A stretch of DNA of 38,975 nucleotides from Legionella sp. (GCA_002863045.1 PKDH01000054.1:1-38975), one strand, 5' to 3'; shown: positions 1-9,249, counted from the first letter of the stretch. The notes: generated by a model not told the origin, from the sequence alone. Numbers and translations are program-made.

Positions 1-408
1 ACACTTTTTGTGGCGAAATTTATGGGCATTCATCCACTCAATATTCTGCAAGGTGACATTGATTTAGCGACAACATGTTTTATAAGTGAAGAAGGTCTTG
101 CGCTACCCTTGCCTAATAAAATAGAGAAAATTAATAAACAACGTTGTATATTAGCCATCAGGCCTGAACATTTAAAGCTGAGTCTAAAAGCTAACACGCC
201 TTATGCTTTTGCTGTACAAACAGGGTTGATTGATAATATGGGTGCTGAAAAGCTTGTGCATGTGAGAAGCTTAAAAACCAATCAAGCATTTACGGTGAAA
301 ACACCTGCTGAGCAGCTGATTAATGAGGTAATGTGGATGGAATTATCTTATCAACAAGCCAATTTATATGATGCAGTTCATGAGCATCGTTTAGGAGGAT
401 GGCTTTGA
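1..408 (+). CDS. ABC transporter ATP-binding protein, C-terminal part (MalK/UgpC type), partial
   Basis: The frame is open from base 1, so the gene starts upstream of the window; the GTG at 10 is an internal valine. The first residues (TLFVAKFMG) match the junction after the nucleotide-binding domain of MalK/UgpC ATPases, where the sequence usually reads FVAxFxG followed by a short PxN stretch. The rest fits the TOBE/OB-fold regulatory domain of the family, including the typical AIRPEHL stretch near residue 55. The Walker motifs lie outside the window. The family powers import of sugars or other solutes, but the substrate cannot be read from this fragment. The stop codon overlaps the start of the next gene, so the two are translationally coupled. 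No permease gene follows downstream. Confidence 0.8.
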   Translation, partial: TLFVAKFMGIHPLNILQGDIDLATTCFISEEGLALPLPNKIEKINKQRCILAIRPEHLKLSLKANTPYAFAVQTGLIDNMGAEKLVHVRSLKTNQAFTVKTPAEQLINEVMWMELSYQQANLYDAVHEHRLGGWL

Positions 409-1274
409 AAAAAGCACAACAAACACAATTAGTTGATGCAGCACACTATAGCTACTTACAAGCATTATATTTGGCCTTATTTCATCGGCCTTTGTATGTG
501 GATGTGGTTAAACGCTGGCGCAAACTTGCTCTAGGCTATTTATTGGTGTTATTGGCCGTGGTGTGTTTACCGGCATCGGTATTAACACTGATTAAACTTA
601 ATGCATTTTATCAGCAAAAAATCATTCAACCCTTTGAGCGTATTCCAACGTTATTAATCCAAGCAGGACATGTGAAACTTGATAAGCCCATGCCTTATTT
701 GATTAAAAATGATCTAAATCAAGTGGTTGGGATCGTTGATACCACCAATAAAATTACAACCATTAATAACAAATATCCGCATCTTGTGGTATTAATCAAC
801 CAACGTCAAATCAGTATCAAATTGCCCATGCCTAATTTATTGGGTATAGCAACCCCGGGTCAGGCAGCAGAGGTAAATACTCACACCTTTTCACCTGAGT
901 TAAATCAATTATTTAATGGTCAGGAATGGCTTGATAATAGCCATTTAATTTTGCCGAAAATATTAATAGGTGGCGTTATTTATCCGGGCATGATAACCAT
1001 ATTATGGACGTTTTATGTTTTATTAATTGCGGCATTTGCTTTGATGGTACAAGTGATTGCTAAAGTCGTCATGAAATATCAGTTAACCTATTTGCAGGCC
1101 TTTCGTCTTTTAATGGTGTCAGCAACTTTACATATTATATTGACGCTAAGTTGTGTGCTACTTGATATTCACTTTAAATGGTTAGGGTGGGTGTTATTAG
1201 CATCTTGGGCTTTTTACCTAAGCTTAGGGTTAATTGCTGTTAAACAATCGAGTCATAAGATGGTGCGATTTTAA
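405..1274 (+). CDS. DUF1189-like membrane protein
   Basis: A protein of about 289 residues with one N-terminal membrane segment, an extracytoplasmic domain of about 120 residues, and three closely spaced C-terminal membrane segments. The middle domain has the pattern 'GIVDTTNKI', reminiscent of the DUF1189 family, which is often found near sugar ABC transporters; its function is unknown. Start choice: AGGAGG at 393-398 sits directly against the ATG at 399 but six bases before the TTG at 405. The TTG start is therefore favoured, and it overlaps the upstream TGA as TTGA. The ATG at 399 adds only two residues and cannot be excluded. The protein is probably co-expressed with the ABC ATPase and may be its membrane partner. 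Assignment to DUF1189 is from memory of the fold pattern. Confidence 0.7.
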   Translation: MKKAQQTQLVDAAHYSYLQALYLALFHRPLYVDVVKRWRKLALGYLLVLLAVVCLPASVLTLIKLNAFYQQKIIQPFERIPTLLIQAGHVKLDKPMPYLIKNDLNQVVGIVDTTNKITTINNKYPHLVVLINQRQISIKLPMPNLLGIATPGQAAEVNTHTFSPELNQLFNGQEWLDNSHLILPKILIGGVIYPGMITILWTFYVLLIAAFALMVQVIAKVVMKYQLTYLQAFRLLMVSATLHIILTLSCVLLDIHFKWLGWVLLASWAFYLSLGLIAVKQSSHKMVRF

Positions 1275-1296
1275 CCATCAATAACAGGAGTTTAAG

Positions 1297-3711
1297 ATGT
1301 TTGTAAGTTTAAGTGTGGTCGTGGTCATTGGTATCTTTGCTTTTCTGACTATTAACCAGGCGGCCATTGGGGTTTGGGCAATTACTAATTTGTTATTGTT
1401 AGGGCTTATTAACCGATTTTTTACGCCGGCTTTATGGCTAAACCTTCTGTTGATTGGTGGCACTTTATTATGTGCGCTCGCGGCTGTACCTATTTTAAGG
1501 CAATACCTATCAGCCTATCTTTTAAAAAAATTAAAGCCTTTGCGACCACGCATGTCATCCACTGAAAAAGAAGCGCTTGAAGCTGGTGATGTCAGTTGGG
1601 AGGGGCATATTTTCAAAGGAAAAGTTGATTTTACAGAATTGCAAAACTTACCTACCCACGTGCTTAGTACGGACGAGCAAGCTTTTATTGACGGGCCGCT
1701 GCAAGAATTATGCCGATTGCTCGATGACTGGCAAATCACCCATCACCATACTGATTTACCAGAAAATATTTGGAATTTTATCAAAAAGCAGCGCTTTTTT
1801 GGCATGATCATTCCCAAACAATATGGGGGTCTTGAATTTTCAGCGACGGCTCAAACCATTATTTTAACCACGGTATATGGCCGCTCAATTACGGCCGCGA
1901 CCACCATCTCAGTACCCAATTCATTAGGACCGGCAGAACTGCTGCTTCATTATGGCACCAAAGCACAGCAAGATTATTATCTACCGCGTTTGGCTTGTGG
2001 TACGGATATTCCTTGTTTTGCCCTAACCAGCCCACAAGCTGGTTCTGATGCGGCTTCTATTACCGATTCAGGCGTAATTTGTCGGCAAATCGTCGATAAT
2101 CAAGAAGTTTTGGGCATGCGATTAACGTGGAGCAAGCGCTATATCACGCTTTGTCCGGTGGCCACGGTGATTGGTTTAGCCTTTAAGCTTTACGACCCAG
2201 ATAATTTATTAGGTCGAGGGCATGATTTGGGTATTACCTGTGCGCTCATTCCGGCTAATACGCCAGGCGTCAATCACGGTCGTCGTCATTTTCCTTTAAA
2301 TACCGGGTTTCTTAATGGCCCGACTCATGGACATGAAGTATTTGTGCCGCTCGATGTTATCATCGGCGGTCCGAATCAAATAGGCCAAGGCTGGCGCATG
2401 CTGATGGAATGTTTGAGTGCTGGGCGCGCTATTTCACTGCCTTCAAGTGCGGTAGGTGGGGCGCGGGCAGCCGCACTTAGCACCGGTGCGTATGCTCGAA
2501 TTCGACGACAATTCAAACAACCCATTGCAAGCTTTGAAGGTATCGAGGAACCACTTGCGCGTATTGCCGGTCAAACGTATATCATGGATGCGGCGCTAAG
2601 CTTTGCGGCTGCCGCCGTTGATAATGGTGCACGGCCTGCGGTAGCCGGCGCAATTTTAAAATATCACACCACCGAGCGCGCTCGCCAAGTGTGCCTGGAT
2701 GCGATGGATGTCCATGGTGGTAAAGGCATTTGTTTGGGGCCACGTAATTATTTAGGCCGAGGTTTTCAAAATATGCCCATTAGCATCACCGTTGAAGGCG
2801 CTAACATTCTTACTCGCAGCCTTATTATTTTTGGGCAGGGTGTGATGCGTTGTCATCCATACATACAACCCATATTGAACGCCCTTGATAAACAAGATGT
2901 GGCCAAATTTGATGAGTCGTTATGGTCGTATGTTGCGTTTTACTTTGCGAATGCCACCCAGTCTGTGTTGTTAAGTTTAACCGATGGTTATGGCATCAAA
3001 GCACCAGCAAGTCGAGTGAAACGTTACTATCAATTATTAAGCCGTTATACCACCCAGTTTGCCTTTTTAATGGATTTTTGTTTGGCGCTTATAGGCGGCG
3101 ATTTAAAACGAAAAGAAAAATTATCAGGGCGGCTTGGCGATATGCTGAGCATGCTTTATTTATTATCTGCTGTACTTAAACGCTATCATGATGATGGCGA
3201 ACCACCAGAGGATTTGCCACTCGTGCAGTGGTGCTGTCAAGATTTGCTTATGTCCTGTGAAAGTGCTTTAGCGGGTATCATAACGAATTTTCCTTATCTT
3301 TGGGGGCGAATTGTTTTACGTATAATGCTGATGCCTTGGGGCAGGCGGCGTATGATGCCCTCTGATAAATTAGGTGCACAATTAGCGCAGATGTTAAGCA
3401 CGCCTAATGAGACACGTAATCGTTTAACTCGTTTTGTTTTCAAAGAGCCTCAAGCAAATTGCCCTATAGGTCGGTTGGAGCAGGCATTTCTTGATACCTG
3501 GGCCACAAAAGAAATTGAGGCGCTGTTAATAAACGCTATTAAAGCTAAAAAACTAACTGCTTTAAGTTATGCAGATAAAATTCTTGAAGCCCAAGAAAAA
3601 AACATTCTTAATGAAACACAAGCCGCGCATTTAATGGCTGCTGAGGCAGGCAGACAAGATGCCATTGCCGTGGATGATTTTGACGATAATGAATTAAGGC
3701 GTGAATTTTAA
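1297..3711 (+). CDS. fadE: Acyl-CoA dehydrogenase FadE
   Basis: Catalyses the first step of fatty-acid beta-oxidation, the FAD-dependent alpha,beta-dehydrogenation of acyl-CoA. The 804 residues are close to the usual 815 of the long FadE type. The protein begins with two to three hydrophobic segments (about residues 1-75), followed by the very conserved 'STEKEALEAGDVSWEG' region, the acyl-CoA dehydrogenase N-terminal and middle domains (FFGMIIPKQYGGL; CFALTSPQAGSDAAS), and the C-terminal FAD domain with 'DVHGGKGI'. A long FadE-specific C-terminal extension follows. AGGAG lies seven bases before the ATG. It stands 22 bases after the DUF1189-like gene on the same strand. The gene implies that the organism can use host or environmental fatty acids. 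Confidence 0.95.
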   Translation: MFVSLSVVVVIGIFAFLTINQAAIGVWAITNLLLLGLINRFFTPALWLNLLLIGGTLLCALAAVPILRQYLSAYLLKKLKPLRPRMSSTEKEALEAGDVSWEGHIFKGKVDFTELQNLPTHVLSTDEQAFIDGPLQELCRLLDDWQITHHHTDLPENIWNFIKKQRFFGMIIPKQYGGLEFSATAQTIILTTVYGRSITAATTISVPNSLGPAELLLHYGTKAQQDYYLPRLACGTDIPCFALTSPQAGSDAASITDSGVICRQIVDNQEVLGMRLTWSKRYITLCPVATVIGLAFKLYDPDNLLGRGHDLGITCALIPANTPGVNHGRRHFPLNTGFLNGPTHGHEVFVPLDVIIGGPNQIGQGWRMLMECLSAGRAISLPSSAVGGARAAALSTGAYARIRRQFKQPIASFEGIEEPLARIAGQTYIMDAALSFAAAAVDNGARPAVAGAILKYHTTERARQVCLDAMDVHGGKGICLGPRNYLGRGFQNMPISITVEGANILTRSLIIFGQGVMRCHPYIQPILNALDKQDVAKFDESLWSYVAFYFANATQSVLLSLTDGYGIKAPASRVKRYYQLLSRYTTQFAFLMDFCLALIGGDLKRKEKLSGRLGDMLSMLYLLSAVLKRYHDDGEPPEDLPLVQWCCQDLLMSCESALAGIITNFPYLWGRIVLRIMLMPWGRRRMMPSDKLGAQLAQMLSTPNETRNRLTRFVFKEPQANCPIGRLEQAFLDTWATKEIEALLINAIKAKKLTALSYADKILEAQEKNILNETQAAHLMAAEAGRQDAIAVDDFDDNELRREF

Positions 3712-3752
3712 CACCTAGACTACACTTAAAAAAAGAATCGTTAGGAACTTAT

Positions 3753-4487
3753 ATGACCCAAGAAGCTCATCTTTATCGCCTAGCAACTCAAGAACATATC
3801 TGTCCGTTTGGTTTAAAAGCACGCGCTTTGCTCAAGCGGCAAGGCTATAAAGTAATAGACCATAAACTTACCTCACGTGAACAAGCAGATAAGTTTAAAA
3901 GCCAACATGAAGTTGGTACCACACCCCAAATTTTCATTGAAAATAAACGCATAGGGGGTTATGAGGCGCTACGAGCTTTTTTAAATTTGCCTGTTACTCA
4001 CGAAAAGTCAAAAACATATCAACCAATCATAGCGATCTTTGGCACCACATTATTAATGGCAAGCTCTTTGATGATGCTGCAACCACGGTTTACTCTTATT
4101 GCCTTTATGGTTTTTTTTGTGGCATTAAGCATGTGTGTATTGGGGGTCATGAAACTGCGCGATTTAGAAGCATTTAGTCATCAATTTTTAGGCTATGATT
4201 TGTTGGCTCAACACTGGATTTTTTACGCCTATTTATACCCATTTATTGAAACTTTGGCAGGCATTGGCATGCTCTCAAACACCGCTACTTTTTTCACTGC
4301 ACCCATAGCACTTATTATTGGACTAATTGGCAGTATTTCAGTGATTAAAGCGGTGTATATCGATAAGCGTGAATTATCATGTGCGTGTGTAGGGGGTAAC
4401 AGCCAAGTGCCGCTAGGATTTATCTCTTTAACTGAAAATTTGATGATGGTGACACTATCTACGTGGATGTTAAGCAGATTTTTTTGA
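3753..4487 (+). CDS. Glutaredoxin-MauE/DoxX-like membrane fusion protein
   Basis: Two domains in one chain. Residues 1-80 form a glutaredoxin fold with a monothiol-type CPFG site (Cys17), the 'TTPQIFI' cis-proline loop and the 'GGYEAL' glutathione-binding end. Residues 85-244 carry about four membrane segments and end with a Cys-rich CAC motif (Cys210 and Cys212), 'GG', and 'PLGFISLTEN'. This ending is characteristic of MauE-type proteins, which deliver reducing power across the membrane. The chain as a whole suggests a membrane redox relay in which cytosolic glutathione or glutaredoxin feeds a membrane cysteine pair; the periplasmic client is unknown. A weak ribosome-binding site (TAGGA) lies upstream. 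It follows fadE by 41 bases but need not be related to it. The family call is firm; the role is inferred. Confidence 0.85.
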   Translation: MTQEAHLYRLATQEHICPFGLKARALLKRQGYKVIDHKLTSREQADKFKSQHEVGTTPQIFIENKRIGGYEALRAFLNLPVTHEKSKTYQPIIAIFGTTLLMASSLMMLQPRFTLIAFMVFFVALSMCVLGVMKLRDLEAFSHQFLGYDLLAQHWIFYAYLYPFIETLAGIGMLSNTATFFTAPIALIIGLIGSISVIKAVYIDKRELSCACVGGNSQVPLGFISLTENLMMVTLSTWMLSRFF

Positions 4488-4561
4488 TCAACATCGTTAC
4501 TTAATGACTTTTTTTGTGCTAGCTTAACCTGTTTTATGTGAGGATCAAGGTTTAAATAATT

Positions 4562-5077
4562 ATGAAACTTGTGGATGTGCTGACCATCGTGGCCATTTTA
4601 ACCGGGCCTATTATTTCGGTACAAATTCAAAAATGGTTGGATAAATACAAAGAAATCAGAGCCAAACGTTTAGATATCGTCAAAACTTTGATGGCTACTC
4701 GTGGCACGCATGTTTCTTTTGAACATGTCAGAGCACTTAATATGATTGATATCGAATTTGCTGGTGTTGATAAAGTTCAGCAGGCGTGGCAAGCGTATTT
4801 AGCCTGTTTATCTGAAGAAGAAAAACACCACTCATTTGAAACCACCGATAAGTGGTTAGAAGAAAATGACAAATTATTCATCGAGCTTTTGTATTGCATG
4901 ATGAGCCATCTAGGCTACGAATTTGATAAGTCTTATCTCAAAAAAACAGTCTATCGCCCCAAAGCTTACAATGATGAAGAGCAGTATCAGCAGCTGATAA
5001 GGCGATATGTACGTGATGTTATTAACGGTAAAAAAATAATTCCTGTGGCATTTAATAAAAACAATAAAGCTGATTAA
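4562..5077 (+). CDS. DUF6680-like small membrane-anchored protein
   Basis: 171 residues. A single N-terminal hydrophobic segment (about residues 4-22, with a GPIISVQIQ stretch) is followed by a basic helical region and the block 'KTLMATRG ... EHVRALNMIDIEF', which I associate with DUF6680, a family of unknown function found in many bacteria. The C-terminal half is charged and helical. It is preceded by a 74-base gap with no clear promoter; an AAGG lies 11-12 bases before the ATG, which is longer than ideal. Its stop codon lies inside a hairpin shared with the convergent gene downstream. I cannot assign a function. Confidence 0.75.
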   Translation: MKLVDVLTIVAILTGPIISVQIQKWLDKYKEIRAKRLDIVKTLMATRGTHVSFEHVRALNMIDIEFAGVDKVQQAWQAYLACLSEEEKHHSFETTDKWLEENDKLFIELLYCMMSHLGYEFDKSYLKKTVYRPKAYNDEEQYQQLIRRYVRDVINGKKIIPVAFNKNNKAD

Positions 5078-5088
5078 TTAGCTTTATT
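5063..5088. terminator. Hairpin between convergent genes, possible bidirectional terminator
   Basis: A perfect 9-bp inverted repeat (AATAAAGCT and AGCTTTATT) surrounds an 8-base loop. It overlaps the stop codon of the plus-strand DUF6680-like gene and the first base of the minus-strand stop. T-rich stretches follow on both sides, more clearly on the minus strand. The stem is mostly A-T, so termination may be weak. Confidence 0.5.
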
Positions 5089-5672
5089 TAATAGAATTGA
5101 CTAGGCAATAAGTTCAAATTATTGGAGTTTATTTGAGGGGCTTTGCGAATTACTAGTCTAGAAAAAAAACGATAAGGCTCATTTTCTGTGGTTTCTGCGC
5201 GTAAGGCTTCTTCAGTTGCTGTTCGAATATTTTCGTTAGATTTTTTGAGGCCAGCATAGCAGATAGCTAATATGTTTGTACATATAAAGGTAGGAACAAT
5301 AAATTCCGTAGGATTATATGATGGCTGTTTGAAAAAAGTATAAAGAATGCTGCTCCCAAAAAACACAGTACCTAATAAATATAAATTACGTATTGTATAG
5401 CAATTACGAACAGTGATTAGGTGATGCATCAATACATTTAATGACGCTTCATTATTTAATAATAACTGTAATTGCGTATAAAATTCCTGCAATTGCTCTT
5501 CAAGCCAACTTGAACCATTGTCTACTGAGTCGCATACACACATAACAAACAAATGTTCGAATAGAATATCTTGTAACTGAGATGGTACTTGTTCTAATGA
5601 AAGTAAGATATTTTCTAAACAAGCTCGAGCGTTATCATTTAGATTATTTTCATTTTCTACAACATGTGGCAT
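5088..5672 (-). CDS. Orphan protein with central transmembrane hairpin
   Basis: 194 residues that I do not recognise. Residues 1-95 are predicted helical and acidic to neutral. Two membrane segments follow (about 97-114 and 122-142), separated by a short Pro/Asn turn, then a charged C-terminal tail of about 50 residues. It has a good ribosome-binding site (AGGAG, five to six bases before the ATG). It lies 28 bases downstream of mfd and may be co-transcribed with it. The architecture of helical head, TM hairpin and soluble tail resembles the two orphan proteins at 18635-20368, but I see no clear residue-level identity. Such proteins are common among lineage-specific genes of Legionellales; an effector role is possible but unproven. 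Confidence 0.65.
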   Translation of the reverse strand: MPHVVENENNLNDNARACLENILLSLEQVPSQLQDILFEHLFVMCVCDSVDNGSSWLEEQLQEFYTQLQLLLNNEASLNVLMHHLITVRNCYTIRNLYLLGTVFFGSSILYTFFKQPSYNPTEFIVPTFICTNILAICYAGLKKSNENIRTATEEALRAETTENEPYRFFSRLVIRKAPQINSNNLNLLPSQFY

Positions 5673-5700
5673 TTTGTTTACTCCTAAATAAAAAACATTT

Positions 5701-8700
5701 TTATTCCTGACCTAGCATTTCAAGCAGCGAATTAACCTCAGCTATCTTCGCTAAAGCACCGGTTTGGTTCAGTGTAAAACGTAAACAACTAGGGCCGTCT
5801 AGTTGATAAAGGGTACTTTGCTGTTGGATAAGTTTAATCAGCGTTGCTGGGTTGATTAAAGGTGTTTGGTTAAATTCAATACGGCCTTTTTGCTGAGTTG
5901 CTGTAATTTTCAGCACGCCTATTTTGATGGCCAAAAGTTTTAATTCGGTTAGGGCTAATAGGTTTTTCGCGGCATCAGGCAATAACCCAAAACGGTCAAT
6001 CATTTCAATTTGTAAGTCACGTAATTGGGTTTGATGTTTGGCATTAGCGATGCGCTTATACATGATTAAACGAGTGTGGATATCACCAATATAATGCTCA
6101 GGCAAAATAGCACTTACATTAAGCTCAATATGTACAGAGTCTTGTATGGGTGCGGCAAGCTCTGGCGTTTTGCCTGATTTTAAATCGTTCACAGCTTTAT
6201 CAAGCATTTCCATGAATAAGCTAAACCCTACTGCCTGAATATTACCGCTTTGCTCTTCACCCAATAATTCACCTGTGCCTCGAATCTCCATATCATGTGT
6301 GGCAAGCATAAAGCCTGCACCTAAATTTTCAAGGGAGACAATAGCTTCTAAACGTTTGATGGCATCGCGGTTCAGTAGTTTTTCATCAGGCGTTAGAAGA
6401 TAGGCGTAAGCTTGATGATGCGAGCGTCCTACCCGCCCACGCAATTGATGGAGTTGGGCAAGTCCAAAAGTATCGGCACGGTCGATGATGATGGTATTGG
6501 CTGTTGGGATGTCAATGCCGGTTTCAATGATGGTTGTGCAAACTAGGATATTAAAACGCTGATGATAAAAGTCTGACATGATTTTTTCTAATTCGCGCTC
6601 ACGCATTTGACCATGGGCCACGCTAATTTTTGCTTCAGGTACCAAAGCTTGCAAGTCTTCGGCGATGCGCGCGATGGTTTGGACATTATTATGTAAAAAG
6701 AACACTTGCCCACCGCGCAAAATCTCGCGTAATAATGCTTCGCGAATAATGTTATCTTGGCGTTGTTGCCAGAATGTTTTAATTGCCAAGCGTTTTGCCG
6801 GCGGGGTGGCAATAATCGAGATATCCCTGATACCCGCAAGTGCCATGTTAAGTGTGCGTGGAATGGGGGTTGCGGTCATGGATAAAATATCCACATTAAG
6901 CCTTAATGCTTTGAGATGTTCTTTTTGTTTGACACCAAAGCGATGTTCTTCATCAATGATAAGCAAGCCTAAATTTTTAAACGTTATCGGGCTTGCGAAA
7001 AGCTTATGCGTACCGATAACAATATCAACTGTACCTTGCGCGAGCTTTTCTAATACTTGCTTGGTTTCTTTCGCGGTGCGAAAGCGTGAGAGAAAATCGA
7101 CGGTGATTGGAAATTCAGCAAAGCGGTCTTGAAAATTTTCAAAATGCTGTCCGGCAAGCAAAGTGGTGGGAACTAAAATACACACTTGCTTGTTATTTTG
7201 TACGGCTAAAAAAGCCGCACGCATGGCCACTTCTGTTTTACCAAAGCCAACATCACCACAAATTAAGCGGTCCATCGGGCGCGGCGCTTGTAAATCTTGC
7301 TTAATCGCCTCAATGGCTTTTAATTGATCTTCGGTTTCATCAAATGGAAAGCTTGCGGCAAAATCTAGATAGTCTTGCTCAATGATTTGATAAGCCTCAC
7401 CTTTTTGCGCTTCACGCTTGGCATAAATTTCGAGTAATTCAATGGCGGTATCGTGGATTTTTTCTTCAGCTTTTTTGCGTTCTTTTTGCCAAGTGTCCGT
7501 GCCAAGCTTATGTAAAGGGGCGTGGTCACTGTTGCTGCCAGTGTAGCGGCTAATTTGGTGAAGTGCGGTAACCGGCACATAAATTTTATCATTACCGGCA
7601 TAGGATAAAATTAAAAATTCATTGGCAACACCTTGATTATCAATGGTTTGTAAACCTTCATACCGCCCCACGCCAAATTGTAAGTGCACCACAGGGGCGT
7701 GAAGTTGTAATTCGGCTAGATCGCGAATAACCAAATCAGGATTCATCGCTTTTTGTTTAAAGCGTGCTGATTGGGTGACATGATGCTTAAATAGTTGCGC
7801 CTCAACAATCACTTTGATGTCTGGCTCAACCAACTCAAAGCCCCATGTAAGAAGACCCACAACCATGTTAATGGCTGATTCAGAACGCATGCATGCTGCC
7901 CAATCATCTTGGAAGGTGACGCGAATGCCGTGTGATTTAAGTAAGTCACTTACCACCTCACGCCGCCCAATGCTTTCCACCACAATGATAAAACGTGCGG
8001 TTGAGGTGAGATAATGTTTAAGCGCTTTAAGAGGCGCTGATGACTTATGCTCTATTGGTAACGCTGGCGCTTCGTGTATGGCACACGTATAGGCCTTGCT
8101 GACAGAATTTTTAGCATAAACATGGATTTGATTGAAGTGTTGAAGCTTTGTGAATAGCTCGGTTGAATTTAAAAAGAGTGTTTCAGGTGTAAGTAGGGGG
8201 CGGGTAATGTCATAACGCTTTTGCTCAAAGCGCTGCATAATCTCCTGCCAAAATTGCGTACTTTTATCATGGATGTTTTCAATGGCATAGACCGTCGCTG
8301 CTGGTGGTAAATAATCAAGCAATGTGGCGGTTTGTTCGAAAAAAAGTGGCAGGTAGTATTCAATGCCATTGGGTAATTGTTGTTGGCTAATGGCTTCATA
8401 TAAAACCGATTGCGTCGGATTGCCTGGAAACATGGTGCGATATTGCTGACGAAATAAGGCAATACCTGCCTCATCTAGAGGAAATTCACGAGCAGGTAAT
8501 ATATTTATTTGCTGAAGTTTGTTGATGGTGCGCTGTGTTTCGGGGTCAAACTGTCGTAGGCTGTCTATTTCATCATCAAATAATTCAATCCGAAAAGGAT
8601 ACGCACTGCCCATAGGAAAAACGTCAATAATTGCACCACGCAGCGCATATTCACCGTGTTCAAGCACGTTTTCTACATGGAAATAACCTGCATTGGTAAG

Positions 8701-9135
8701 ATTTAGGCGAAAATCTTGGATATTTAATGTTTGGTTAAGACGTAACATACAACTAAAGCGCGTGAGAAACTGCGGTGGGCATAATCGATGCATAAGCGTA
8801 CTAACAGAGGTAATAACAATGGCATTTTTAGCCAATTGCAAACGATTAAGGGTGGTTAGGCGTGTTGAGATAATATCTTGATGGGGTGAAAAAGTATCAT
8901 AAGGCAGTGTTTCCCAATCTGGAAAAAACAGGGATTCAATAGGACAATCTTTATCTAAAAAAAAAGGAAGCTCATCATAAAGACGTAGCGCAGTTTGATT
9001 ATCAGGTGCTAAACAAAGATAAACACCAGGATACGTTTTGGCATATTCAACAATGGCTAACATCAGGCTTGAGCCGTGTAATTGCTGCCATGTTTGTTTT
9101 GCAGAAGGCTTGGGTAGGGTAAGAAGTTTATGCAT
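5701..9135 (-). CDS. mfd: Transcription-repair coupling factor Mfd
   Basis: Removes RNA polymerase stalled at DNA lesions and recruits UvrA for nucleotide-excision repair. From the chosen start the protein has 1144 residues, matching the family (about 1150). Seen in order: the UvrB-like N-terminal module (WETLPYDTFSPHQD; EHGEYALRGAIIDVFPMGS), the CarD-like RNA-polymerase-interacting domain (LQFGVGRYEGL), Walker A GDVGFGKT near residue 626, the DEEH box near 727, the TATPIPRTL motif, and the 'QLRGRVGRS' motif VI near 898, followed by the TRG and C-terminal UvrA-binding domains. Start: the ATG at 9135 gives the family-like N-terminus MHKLLTLP. An ATG at 9159 would add eight hydrophobic residues; it has an AAAGG upstream, but also a TATAAT directly before it, so it remains possible. 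Confidence 0.97.
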   Translation of the reverse strand: MHKLLTLPKPSAKQTWQQLHGSSLMLAIVEYAKTYPGVYLCLAPDNQTALRLYDELPFFLDKDCPIESLFFPDWETLPYDTFSPHQDIISTRLTTLNRLQLAKNAIVITSVSTLMHRLCPPQFLTRFSCMLRLNQTLNIQDFRLNLTNAGYFHVENVLEHGEYALRGAIIDVFPMGSAYPFRIELFDDEIDSLRQFDPETQRTINKLQQINILPAREFPLDEAGIALFRQQYRTMFPGNPTQSVLYEAISQQQLPNGIEYYLPLFFEQTATLLDYLPPAATVYAIENIHDKSTQFWQEIMQRFEQKRYDITRPLLTPETLFLNSTELFTKLQHFNQIHVYAKNSVSKAYTCAIHEAPALPIEHKSSAPLKALKHYLTSTARFIIVVESIGRREVVSDLLKSHGIRVTFQDDWAACMRSESAINMVVGLLTWGFELVEPDIKVIVEAQLFKHHVTQSARFKQKAMNPDLVIRDLAELQLHAPVVHLQFGVGRYEGLQTIDNQGVANEFLILSYAGNDKIYVPVTALHQISRYTGSNSDHAPLHKLGTDTWQKERKKAEEKIHDTAIELLEIYAKREAQKGEAYQIIEQDYLDFAASFPFDETEDQLKAIEAIKQDLQAPRPMDRLICGDVGFGKTEVAMRAAFLAVQNNKQVCILVPTTLLAGQHFENFQDRFAEFPITVDFLSRFRTAKETKQVLEKLAQGTVDIVIGTHKLFASPITFKNLGLLIIDEEHRFGVKQKEHLKALRLNVDILSMTATPIPRTLNMALAGIRDISIIATPPAKRLAIKTFWQQRQDNIIREALLREILRGGQVFFLHNNVQTIARIAEDLQALVPEAKISVAHGQMRERELEKIMSDFYHQRFNILVCTTIIETGIDIPTANTIIIDRADTFGLAQLHQLRGRVGRSHHQAYAYLLTPDEKLLNRDAIKRLEAIVSLENLGAGFMLATHDMEIRGTGELLGEEQSGNIQAVGFSLFMEMLDKAVNDLKSGKTPELAAPIQDSVHIELNVSAILPEHYIGDIHTRLIMYKRIANAKHQTQLRDLQIEMIDRFGLLPDAAKNLLALTELKLLAIKIGVLKITATQQKGRIEFNQTPLINPATLIKLIQQQSTLYQLDGPSCLRFTLNQTGALAKIAEVNSLLEMLGQE

Positions 9136-9249
9136 ACAAATATACGAAAAAAAAACCATATTATACCTTTTTTTTTATGTAGAAGCTTTAAGGTAAAAAA
9201 CTCAAAATATTATTTTTAAATACAGATGTGCAGTAATGGTTAGCGCTAT

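Noticed and set aside
10..408. GTG at position 10 as a true gene start
   Set aside because: The frame stays open to base 1 and the upstream residues continue the ABC ATPase pattern, so the gene is cut by the window edge.
2922..3179. 85-codon plus-strand frame inside fadE
   Set aside because: It is out of frame with the clearly coding fadE sequence and has no start signal.
6665..7132. 155-codon open frame on the plus strand inside mfd
   Set aside because: It lies wholly antisense to the conserved helicase domain of mfd, has no recognisable protein pattern, and its existence follows from the codon use of the real gene.
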